Shown piece by piece: positions 1-5,809 of a stretch of DNA of 5,809 bases. The stretch comes from JAAYEB01 sp035306725 (lineage in GTDB: Bacteria; Fibrobacterota; Chitinivibrionia; Chitinivibrionales; Chitinispirillaceae), in NCBI GenBank assembly GCA_035306725.1, contig DATGNN010000367.1, positions 1-5,809 on the forward strand, read 5' to 3'. Each line of letters begins with the position of its first letter. Positions within the stretch are counted from its first letter, which is position 1. A model generated the notes under the pieces. That model searched no databases, was not told where the DNA came from, and was given only the letters and a program-made list of their open reading frames with translations. Both the position numbers and the translations under genes were made by a program.

Positions 1-993
1 GTCGGTAAAACCGGGCTTCGGGATGTAATTTCACAAACCGGTGAAGTCCGCTCTCTTATAACAGTTGAGCTGAAGTCTGAAGCAAGCGGACGAATTGATA
101 CTATTTATGTCAAGGAAGGGCAGGCTGTAACGAAAGGTGATACTATTCTTCTGATAGATCCATCTCGTCTGAACTATCGCAAGGAGAGTATGGATCTTGC
201 TGTTGAGCGTGCAGCTATCCGTAAAGAGATCGCCAAACGCAATCTTGAGGAAGCAAAGGCATTGTTGAAAACAGGTACCATATCGGCACGTCAGATTGTT
301 GATCTCGAAAATGAGTATAAACTTGCAGAAGTATCATATCGCCAGGAGATCCTTGAACGTAAAGATATTATTGATCAGCTCGGAAACACAGTTGTTACAT
401 CTCCAATGGATGGTGTGATTACATCTCTTCCGGTGGAACAGGGGGAGATCGCAGTATCTGCTACGTCCGGGTTGCAGAGTGGTACTGCATTGGCTACTAT
501 TGTGGATATTAATCGTCTTGAAGTAGTGTCACAGATAGGGGAGGTGGATTATGTACATCTTAGAAGGGGGCAGGAGGTAGTAATCCGGCCTGAAGCCCGT
601 GAAAATGCAAGTACATCCGGTAAAATAGATTTTATTGCATTAAGTGCCAAAAAAGATGCTTCAAATGAACTGGGAACATTTGAAGTCAGAATCTCTGTTG
701 ATTCAATTATTCCGGGAATTGCTCCTGGAATTAATGTCAAGGTGGATTTTGTAATTATGGAAAAGAAAGATATTACAGGTGTCCCTAATCATCTGGTGGA
801 GAAAACACCCAAAGGATATATGGTTCATAAAGTTACCCCGGAAGGTATAAGAAAACAGGCTGTAAAGGTTGGAGTTACCGATTACCGTTACTATGAGATT
901 CTCGAAGGTGTTACAGTCGGAGATACTATAGTAAAAATACATGGTGATGACCGCAGTAAAAACAACAGACAGGGTACAAGGCGTGGCAGATAA
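1..993 (+). CDS. HlyD/MacA-type periplasmic adaptor of an ABC exporter (5' end outside window)
   Basis: Membrane-fusion protein expected to sit in the periplasm, anchored at the inner membrane, and to link the permeases to a TolC-like outer-membrane channel. The frame is open from base 1, so the N-terminal anchor and the true start are missing; 330 residues are visible. In fragment numbering, residues about 10-53 are the first half of a lipoyl-like domain (GRIDTIYVKEGQAVTKGD), 54-125 a charged alpha-helical hairpin, 131-148 the second lipoyl half (TSPMDGVITSL), 170-255 the beta-barrel, and 256-315 the membrane-proximal domain, followed by a basic tail ending RRGR. At the hairpin tip, Leu88 and Ser95 fit the Leu and Ser of the RLS motif used by AcrA/MacA-type adaptors for channel docking, but the Arg position is Glu84. 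The stop lies inside the ATPase gene, which supports one operon. Family assignment is firm; substrate is unknown. Confidence 0.93.
   Translation, partial: VGKTGLRDVISQTGEVRSLITVELKSEASGRIDTIYVKEGQAVTKGDTILLIDPSRLNYRKESMDLAVERAAIRKEIAKRNLEEAKALLKTGTISARQIVDLENEYKLAEVSYRQEILERKDIIDQLGNTVVTSPMDGVITSLPVEQGEIAVSATSGLQSGTALATIVDINRLEVVSQIGEVDYVHLRRGQEVVIRPEARENASTSGKIDFIALSAKKDASNELGTFEVRISVDSIIPGIAPGINVKVDFVIMEKKDITGVPNHLVEKTPKGYMVHKVTPEGIRKQAVKVGVTDYRYYEILEGVTVGDTIVKIHGDDRSKNNRQGTRRGR
971..974 (+). promoter_or_regulatory. Possible ribosome binding site choosing the ATPase start
   Basis: AGGG lies 8 bases before the GTG at 983. The earlier in-frame ATGs at 941 and 947 have no purine-rich Shine-Dalgarno sequence at usable distance. 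This is a modest match, used only to choose among possible ATPase starts. Confidence 0.4.
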
Positions 994-1666
994 CTTTACA
1001 CCGGTAATCGAAACCAGAAATTTGGTAAAAAGCTACAAACTGGGGGCTGAAAGTGTTCCGGTTTTGCAAAATGTAAATATAAAGATAGCTGAAGGCGAAT
1101 ACAGTGCGATAATGGGCCAGAGTGGATCTGGTAAATCAACTTTGCTTAACATCCTTGGTTGTCTTGATATTCCCCAGAAGGGTGAATATCTCTTTAACGG
1201 AAGATCTGTATCCACATTTTCGGCATCTCAGCTTGCAGATATCCGAAATCGGGAAATAGGATTTGTTTTCCAGAATTTTAACCTTCTTCCGAAACTTACT
1301 ATCTTTGCGAATGTTGAACTGCCGCTTATTTATGGGAATGTCGGTAAAAAGGAAAGAAAACTTAAAGTTGAGAATGTTCTTAAACGCTTTGGGTTATGGG
1401 AAAGACGTGCTCACAGACCAAACGAGATTTCCGGTGGTCAGAAACAGAGAGCTGCAATTGCACGTGCACTTGTAAAAAATCCTGCAATTATTCTCGCTGA
1501 TGAACCAACGGGGAATCTGGATAGTCATACAACTGAGGAGATCCTGAAGGTTTTCGACGAACTCCACCGCGATGGTAATACGATACTGGTGATAACTCAT
1601 GAAAAGGAAGTCGGATTAAGGGCTCAGAGGTTGTTGCGGCTTAAAGACGGCAGTATTGAAGTATGA
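983..1666 (+). CDS. MacB/LolD-type ABC transporter ATP-binding protein
   Basis: Cytoplasmic ATPase that should drive the two permeases encoded next. Counting from the GTG at 983 (227 residues), all expected motifs are present: Walker A GQSGSGKST at 45-53, Q-loop Gln97, signature ISGGQ at 149-153 (Ile in place of the usual Leu), Walker B IILADEPT at 169-176 with catalytic Glu174, D-loop GNLD at 177-180, and switch His206. The stretches NILGCLDIP and NLLPKLT followed by NVELPLIY are typical of the MacB/LolD/FtsE branch, which powers mechanotransmission-type permeases. Unlike MacB itself, it has no fused membrane domain. The start is uncertain: ATG at 941 would add 14 residues and a 53-base overlap with the adaptor gene. 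I prefer GTG 983 because AGGG precedes it by 8 bases, it leaves an 11-base overlap, and the protein then begins shortly before the conserved ETRNLVKSY. The stop shares ATGA with the first permease, implying coupled translation. Confidence 0.95.
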   Translation: MADNFTPVIETRNLVKSYKLGAESVPVLQNVNIKIAEGEYSAIMGQSGSGKSTLLNILGCLDIPQKGEYLFNGRSVSTFSASQLADIRNREIGFVFQNFNLLPKLTIFANVELPLIYGNVGKKERKLKVENVLKRFGLWERRAHRPNEISGGQKQRAAIARALVKNPAIILADEPTGNLDSHTTEEILKVFDELHRDGNTILVITHEKEVGLRAQRLLRLKDGSIEV

Positions 1667-2889
1667 ATGCAAAGCGCCTCGTTACGGTATTATTTACTAA
1701 TATCAAACTTTGTTTTCTGGAAATATTAACCAATAAGGCAAGGACTTTTATTACTTCCCTGGGTATTTTTCTGGGTGTGGCATCCTTATTGGTCAACCTG
1801 GCTTTTGTCAGGGCAATGGATGAAAATATTCGTAAAAACATGGAGCGTATCGGCGGGCTGAATCTGCTTACTCTCAAAACAGTTGAACCGGTAACAGTTG
1901 AAGAGAAGGTGCAATTTCAGCGTTCACCCGGTTTAACAATAGAGGATGGAGAAGTCCTTGTTTGTGAAAATGAGAATATAACCGGTATCATAAAGGAAAA
2001 AGATCTCAGATGGCAATATATCACATTGGAAGGTAATCATGGTGGAGGGCGTTTAAGAGCGGTTGATACCAATTATATTGACATTTATAACTACAGAATC
2101 GGTAAAGGACGTTCCTTTACCGGATCTGATTTCGAGGGTAGAAAACGGGTTTGTATCATCGGGCCCCGCCTGACTGAAAGATTGTGGGAAAAAAATGGTG
2201 ATCCGATCGGGAAAAATCTTACAGTAAAATCTCTTACATTTGAGATTGTTGGCATTCTTGATTCCGAGGGGACGAGAAGTCGTCGTGACATGGAGTGTCT
2301 GATTCCATACTCTGTTTATGAGAAAAAAATCGGTGGTAAAGGAGGTAATGTTGACGAGCTTTCGCTGATTCTCAGTAAAATCGACAATATTACACAGGTT
2401 GAGGAATATATAGAAGATCGAATGCAGGCGCTTCATCGTGGCGTAAAGGATGTTGAAACAGAAACCAATGCCGACAAAATCAAGGAGATGAAAAGTGCAT
2501 CAGCAGGTATTCAGATTCTTCTGTGGGCTATTGCCGGAATTTCACTTCTGGTTGGTGGTATAAGTATCATGAATATAATGTTCGCTACAATAGGTAACCG
2601 TATCAGGGAAATCGGTATTCGAAAAGCATTGGGCGCAAAAAAGCTGGACATATTTATACAATTCATTATTGAAGCAATACTGGTTTGTTCTGTTGGAGGG
2701 CTGCCGGGTATTATTACAGGTACACTTATAACACTTGTTCCGCCAGGTACATTTCCATTTAATCCTCAATTGACATTTTCAGATTATTCGCTTGCTTTCG
2801 GGTTTACTGTTTTGTCTGGTTTTGTCAGTGGATTTGTTCCTGCATTAAAAGCAGCACAGATGCAGCCAATCGAGGCCCTGAGGTATTAA
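1663..2889 (+). CDS. MacB/FtsX-type ABC transporter permease, first of a pair
   Basis: Inner-membrane permease of 408 residues. Predicted layout: short cytoplasmic N-terminus, TM1 at about 28-50 (SLGIFLGVASLLV), a large periplasmic MacB-like core domain at about 51-280, then an FtsX-type domain with TM2 at about 281-308, TM3 at 331-358 and TM4 at 375-395. The cytoplasmic stretch after TM2, IREIGIRKALGA, is the usual family motif at the ATPase interface, and the C-terminus ALKAAQMQPIEALRY is the usual family ending. By analogy with MacB, ATP-driven movement of the stalk before TM2 would push periplasmic substrate through the adaptor rather than carry it across the inner membrane. The ATG overlaps the ATPase stop by 4 bases, and no strong Shine-Dalgarno is visible, so translational coupling is likely. 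It is paralogous to the next gene (shared RSPG, ALHRGV, KALGA and EALRY/DALRY motifs) but clearly diverged. Confidence 0.94.
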   Translation: MNAKRLVTVLFTNIKLCFLEILTNKARTFITSLGIFLGVASLLVNLAFVRAMDENIRKNMERIGGLNLLTLKTVEPVTVEEKVQFQRSPGLTIEDGEVLVCENENITGIIKEKDLRWQYITLEGNHGGGRLRAVDTNYIDIYNYRIGKGRSFTGSDFEGRKRVCIIGPRLTERLWEKNGDPIGKNLTVKSLTFEIVGILDSEGTRSRRDMECLIPYSVYEKKIGGKGGNVDELSLILSKIDNITQVEEYIEDRMQALHRGVKDVETETNADKIKEMKSASAGIQILLWAIAGISLLVGGISIMNIMFATIGNRIREIGIRKALGAKKLDIFIQFIIEAILVCSVGGLPGIITGTLITLVPPGTFPFNPQLTFSDYSLAFGFTVLSGFVSGFVPALKAAQMQPIEALRY

Positions 2890-2896
2890 TAGCTAT

Positions 2897-4168
2897 ATGT
2901 TTGTAATAAGTATTATCAGATCTGTTCTGGTAGGAATAGTCATGGCTGCCGTAGAGATGCGCGCACACAAGTTGCGTTCATTGTTGTCTGTTTTGGGCGT
3001 TATGCTGGGAGTCGCTTCACTGGTTGCAATCCTGTCGCTTATGGGGGGAATTGACAAGTTCTTAAACGAACAGATGGGGAAGTGGGCCGGACTTATCTGG
3101 TACTGGACAAGTAATGATATTCCCGAAGAGGATAAGGTAGTCAGAAGCCGTTCTCCTGGTATGCGTTTCAGTGACGGTGTTTATCTTGAGCAGAATGTTG
3201 ATGAAGTGGAACAGTTTTACCGTATCATTGAGAGGTATGGAACAATCTATATAGCAGGGCAAAGAAACAGAGCCAATCTCAGGGGAATTGCTTCTGATGT
3301 GGAAGAGGATGAACTGGAACATGTAAATGTCAAAAAAGGAAATGCTTTAAGTGATGATGATTACGAAAATGGTAACAGAGTTTGCCTTTTGTCGTGGCAA
3401 CTGGAGGAACGTATTCTCAAAAGGTTTAATCCTGGAAATTATGGTAATACGGATTCACTTGTCGGGAAGGAGTGTGTTTATAACGGGGTAAGATTTATAA
3501 TTAAAGGTATATTCTATCCGAATGATGAAAATTTTCAGCCATGGAACTTGCGCAGAGCAATCATAATCCCTGTTAACACAATGAAAAAATATATTACCGG
3601 TTATGATCCCGATCCCGGATCCATGCAAATACAGGTAAGTGATGCAAAAAAAGTCAAACAGCAGGCAGAAATCATTGGTGAATATCTGAAAGCTCTTCAC
3701 AGGGGAGTTGAAGATTTTGAATATCGTACAGCCGAATGGCTCGATGAACTGACAGAAATGTTTGATAATCTAAGTTTGCTTATGGGGGTAGTATCTGTTA
3801 TTTCACTTGTGGTTGGCGGACTTAGTATCATGAATGTAATGCTTTCAAGTATTTCTGAGCGCATTCAGGAAATTGGAGTCAGAAAGGCACTGGGAGCCAA
3901 TAATCTTGCAATATTTATTCAATTTATTGGTGAATCGATAACATTATCGTTGACAGGAGGAATCTTTGGCGTAATAATGGGAATGACCCCGCTTCTTTTT
4001 GTCGATGCAATACAGAAATCTACTGACGGGGCTATTATTCCGACAATTCTGCCTGTACATGTAATATATGTTTTTGCAATAGTAGTTACAGTGGGAGTTG
4101 TTTTTGGTTTGTATCCTGCTGTTAAAGCCGCAAAAATGAATCCTGTTGATGCGTTAAGATACGAATAG
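2897..4168 (+). CDS. MacB/FtsX-type ABC transporter permease, second of a pair
   Basis: Inner-membrane permease of 423 residues with the layout of the preceding one: TM1 at about 26-49 (SVLGVMLGVASLVAILSL), periplasmic core at about 50-290, TM2 at 292-317, TM3 at 337-365, TM4 at 386-407, and the family ending AVKAAKMNPVDALRYE. IQEIGVRKALGA after TM2 is the ATPase-facing motif. It lies 7 bases after the first permease, so a heterodimer with it, served by the single ATPase, is the likely assembly; homodimers cannot be excluded. The start at 2897 puts Lys25 (HKLRS) in exact register with Lys25 (NKART) of its partner. An internal ATG at 2942 has a better Shine-Dalgarno (AGGA, 6-base spacer) and would remove 15 residues, so it remains possible. 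Compared with the partner it has extra periplasmic residues around 176-190 (FNPGNYGNTDS) and an acidic DVEEDELE at 134-141. No further exporter gene follows. Confidence 0.94.
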   Translation: MFVISIIRSVLVGIVMAAVEMRAHKLRSLLSVLGVMLGVASLVAILSLMGGIDKFLNEQMGKWAGLIWYWTSNDIPEEDKVVRSRSPGMRFSDGVYLEQNVDEVEQFYRIIERYGTIYIAGQRNRANLRGIASDVEEDELEHVNVKKGNALSDDDYENGNRVCLLSWQLEERILKRFNPGNYGNTDSLVGKECVYNGVRFIIKGIFYPNDENFQPWNLRRAIIIPVNTMKKYITGYDPDPGSMQIQVSDAKKVKQQAEIIGEYLKALHRGVEDFEYRTAEWLDELTEMFDNLSLLMGVVSVISLVVGGLSIMNVMLSSISERIQEIGVRKALGANNLAIFIQFIGESITLSLTGGIFGVIMGMTPLLFVDAIQKSTDGAIIPTILPVHVIYVFAIVVTVGVVFGLYPAVKAAKMNPVDALRYE

Positions 4169-4189
4169 ATGAATTATAGATGAATTATA
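4165..4189 (+). repeat. Tandem 11-base repeat at the end of the permease gene
   Basis: GATGAATTATA occurs twice head to tail (4168-4178 and 4179-4189), and the three bases before it (ATA) continue the same 11-base period. The first copy begins on the last base of the TAG stop codon. It may be a simple replication-slippage duplication; no function can be assigned. Confidence 0.75.
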
Positions 4190-4210
4190 CTGGAACTGGA
4201 GAGTTCAGTA
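4188..4210 (+). other. Bulged hairpin just after the exporter operon
   Basis: TACTGGAACT (4188-4197) pairs with AGTTCAGTA (4202-4210) in a 9-bp stem with one bulged G and a four-base loop GGAG. It starts 20 bases after the last permease stop, inside the operon's 3' untranslated region. No T-tract follows on the plus strand (an A-rich run does), so it is not a classical terminator. An mRNA 3'-end stabilising or processing hairpin is plausible. Confidence 0.5.
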
Positions 4211-4226
4211 CAAATACACAAAAAAC

Positions 4227-4250
4227 CGGCTTGTTTGCCGCATTTTGCTG
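4227..4250 (+). terminator. Weak terminator-like stem after the exporter operon
   Basis: CGGC (4227-4230), loop TTGTTT and GCCG (4237-4240) form a short GC-only stem. It is flanked by an A-run upstream (4220-4225) and TTTT downstream (4243-4246), which could extend the pairing past a small internal loop. It sits between the operon and the next promoter candidate, where termination is expected, and could act in either direction. The stem is only 4 bp, so confidence is low. Confidence 0.35.
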
Positions 4251-4255
4251 TAAGT

Positions 4256-4281
4256 TTGACATAGCTCACTGCTGATATGAT
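4256..4281 (+). promoter_or_regulatory. Candidate sigma-70-type promoter with extended -10 for the exported-protein gene
   Basis: TATGAT at 4276-4281 matches the -10 consensus at five of six bases and is preceded by TG plus one base (4273-4275), an extended -10. A perfect TTGACA lies at 4256-4261, but the spacer is only 14 bases instead of about 17, so the two boxes may not work together and the extended -10 may suffice. Transcription would begin near 4288, giving a leader of about 175 bases before the ATG at 4464. It lies after the terminator candidate, consistent with a separate transcription unit. Confidence 0.4.
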
Positions 4282-4314
4282 CTTTATAGTCAGTTTTCGT
4301 TACTAAATATTGAA

Positions 4315-4414
4315 ACCCTCAAGTCGCCACAATCTACAAATTAATAAATTTCAGTGTAAGTCTGAGAGGATTATAAATTAACCGCTCGATTCAGTTTGTC
4401 GAGCGTTTGAGGGT
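4315..4414 (+). promoter_or_regulatory. Putative structured 5' leader RNA with a long-range closing helix
   Basis: ACCCTCAA (4315-4322) is exactly complementary to TTGAGGGT (4407-4414), and one or two G-U pairs can extend the helix inward. Just inside its 3' arm, CGCTCGA (4383-4389) and TCGAGCG (4399-4405) form a perfect 7-bp hairpin with a 9-base loop that would stack directly on the closing helix. The remaining interior can form two weak AT-rich or short hairpins: 4338-4342 with 4347-4351, and 4352-4354 with 4362-4364. This multibranch shape, placed between a promoter candidate and a start codon, is what a cis-regulatory RNA would look like. TAATTTTT follows at 4414-4421, so a role in attenuation or termination is possible. 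I recognise no known riboswitch consensus. Function is inferred only from shape and position. Confidence 0.4.
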
Positions 4415-4463
4415 AATTTTTAACTTTATTGAACCGGAAATTAACAAAAAAGTGAGAGATGGC

Positions 4464-5809
4464 ATGAATAATCATATTAATAGATTAAATATCACAATAG
4501 CTCTGTTTTTGATAGTTTTGGGTATAAACATAAGGGCAGAAAATGATTCATTACTGTTTTCTATTGTATTGAATGACGATTCCACAAGTGTATTTGGTTG
4601 TAAGTGGGATGATGGGATCAGGAAAAATTTAAGCGGTCCGGTTCTGATGAAAAATGGAAATCTTCTATTCTATTCCCAGAAAGGGTATGTTCTCTACAAC
4701 AAAAAAGGAAAACTTCGTGATTCACATTCTCTTTATAAGATGAACAAAGAAAGTAAAAATCCCACTTATCTGGCGTATCCTCTCGACAGTATTACGATTC
4801 TTTATTATCGAAATAATGGTGACAGAACTCTTGAGGTTTATCAGAAAGAACTGTTCAAAAAAAGTTTAAAAAAAGTATCCGGAGATGAATACTCGATCTA
4901 TTCAGAAATTGATAAGAAGTTTCTTTTTAATATAGCCAGCAATGGTATAACAGATGAGATGGTGGCAAAATCGTTTCTGAAGCCAAATTTGCTGGGATTC
5001 ACTACAGTGAAGGGTGGTATGAACTGGTGGGCTGTTGATAGGCTTTATTCATTCACTTCTCCAATTATAGTTGAAAAAAATGGTGAATATAAATCTTTTT
5101 TTCCAGGGTTAAAAACTGGCCAGACCTGCCCGGTAGAGACACATCTGATTGAACCTTTTGGTGTTTTTCAAACAGATGGACGATGGTTTTATTACGGTTT
5201 GTATTCAGCAAAGGGCAACGACAAGGATGAATATTTTCAGTGGATTATTCTTTGTGATCAGTCTGGAAATATTCTTTCTTCGGACCGGTTGTTAAAACAG
5301 GAAACAATTGATGCAATTCTTGACTACAATGAAAAACAGCACACTAACTACACTGTCCGGAGTGCAGGAAAAAATGCATTTGTGCCTGCTGTAGACAGAA
5401 ATGGTTTCATTTATTATGGTATAATTGATTATGAAAGGAAAAGAATCAACGTCTTCAAACGGCACCATAAACATTACGTACCGGTAAAGACTGAAGAAAG
5501 CCATCATGGTAAATTTGTTGACGAAGGCAATATTGCATTTTCTCCCATTAAGCTGGAATGCAGTCCTCTGGCACAAAGAGGCGTTTTTCCGGAAGTGATT
5601 CTGTTAAATGGCAAGGATGTAAAACTTCTGGACAGTTCGCAGGTTACCAAAAAAGGCTACTATGTAAGAGTCAATCGCTACACGGATAAAAAGCTTGGTA
5701 CCAGACTAAAGCGTACTCTTAACATTCTCCCCCCGGAGATCCAGAAATTACAGGATTCCATAGCAAACCAGAATACTTCATGGTGTCCTTACAGTATAAG
5801 TTTGAACCT
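4464..5809 (+). CDS. Exported protein of unknown family (3' end outside window)
   Basis: An open frame of 448 codons runs from this ATG to the window edge without a stop, so the C-terminus is missing. The N-terminus is a typical Sec signal peptide: polar start with His4 and Arg7, hydrophobic core at about 10-23 (ITIALFLIVLGINI), and a likely cut after Ala25 (IRA/EN). There is no lipobox Cys, so the protein is probably periplasmic, secreted or surface-delivered rather than a lipoprotein. After the signal I see no membrane segment. The body is rich in Tyr, Phe, Trp, Lys and Asp, with strand-turn-strand patterns such as NGNLLFYS (64-71), DGRWFYYG (238-245) and DRNGFIYYG (311-319). These hint at a beta-rich, possibly propeller-like fold, but I recognise no family or catalytic motif. 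GTGAGAG at 4452-4458, 5 bases before the ATG, is a weak ribosome site. The ATG at 4459 is not an alternative start, as TGA follows after one codon. The roughly 300-base gap separates it from the exporter operon, so a shared role is unproven. Confidence 0.85.
   Translation, partial: MNNHINRLNITIALFLIVLGINIRAENDSLLFSIVLNDDSTSVFGCKWDDGIRKNLSGPVLMKNGNLLFYSQKGYVLYNKKGKLRDSHSLYKMNKESKNPTYLAYPLDSITILYYRNNGDRTLEVYQKELFKKSLKKVSGDEYSIYSEIDKKFLFNIASNGITDEMVAKSFLKPNLLGFTTVKGGMNWWAVDRLYSFTSPIIVEKNGEYKSFFPGLKTGQTCPVETHLIEPFGVFQTDGRWFYYGLYSAKGNDKDEYFQWIILCDQSGNILSSDRLLKQETIDAILDYNEKQHTNYTVRSAGKNAFVPAVDRNGFIYYGIIDYERKRINVFKRHHKHYVPVKTEESHHGKFVDEGNIAFSPIKLECSPLAQRGVFPEVILLNGKDVKLLDSSQVTKKGYYVRVNRYTDKKLGTRLKRTLNILPPEIQKLQDSIANQNTSWCPYSISLN

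Noticed and set aside
1263..1475. Plus-strand open frame in another phase inside the ATPase gene
   Set aside because: It is out of frame with an intact ATPase whose Q-loop and signature motif fall in this stretch, and its product has no recognisable feature.
2053..2436. Minus-strand open frame of 127 codons inside the first permease
   Set aside because: The plus strand carries a clear, conserved permease domain here; the antisense product has no recognisable motif.
1..4168. Antibiotic-resistance or lipoprotein-release (Lol) function for the exporter
   Set aside because: Family resemblance to MacAB and LolCDE is clear, but the substrate cannot be deduced. The adaptor argues against a plain Lol system, and no resistance marker is nearby.
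4373..4378. TATAAA as a second -10 box in the leader
   Set aside because: The bases about 17 upstream (TTCAGT) match the -35 consensus poorly, there is no extended -10, and AT-rich hexamers are expected by chance here.
4414..4443. TAATTT/AAATTA inverted repeat before the exported-protein gene
   Set aside because: It is only 6 AT-only pairs around an 18-base loop; it is too weak to support a structure and does not cover the ribosome site.
5292..5576. Minus-strand open frame of 94 codons at the end of the window
   Set aside because: It lies wholly inside the plus-strand exported-protein gene, its product looks like no family, and its Cys/Phe/Ile-rich composition is typical of an antisense shadow.

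Overview
The window looks like part of a bacterial chromosome from a Gram-negative with moderately AT-rich DNA and dense plus-strand coding. A membrane-fusion adaptor of the kind that joins an inner-membrane pump to an outer-membrane channel implies a double membrane. The phylum cannot be fixed from this sequence. The gene style would fit Fibrobacterota or the Chlorobi/Bacteroidetes side of the tree, but that is only an impression. I see no tRNA, rRNA, CRISPR array, insertion sequence or phage gene.

Positions 1-4168 hold four tightly packed genes that read as one operon: a HlyD/MacA-type periplasmic adaptor whose 5' end lies before the window, a MacB/LolD-type ABC ATPase, and two different MacB/FtsX-type permeases of about 410-420 residues. 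Adaptor and ATPase genes overlap, ATPase and first permease share an ATGA, and the permeases are 7 bases apart. The likely product is a MacAB-like tripartite exporter in which ATPase and membrane domain are separate proteins and the membrane part is probably a heterodimer of two paralogous permeases. The substrate cannot be read from the sequence. The operon promoter, and any TolC-like gene, must lie outside the window.

Positions 4169-4463 (295 bases) have no gene but are rich in signals. In order they hold an 11-base tandem repeat at the stop codon of the last permease, a bulged hairpin, a weak terminator-like stem, a promoter candidate with an extended -10, and a leader of about 175 bases. 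A 9-10 bp long-range helix in the leader could enclose a strong 7-bp hairpin and two weaker ones. This leader is the most unusual non-coding element here and matches no riboswitch class I know.

From 4464 to the window end an open frame of 448 codons without a stop encodes an exported protein. It has a clear signal peptide and an aromatic-rich, beta-strand-like body that I do not recognise as any family. It appears to be a separate transcription unit from the exporter. Nothing here proves a new biological system; the structured leader plus the unrecognised exported protein is the best candidate for something undescribed.
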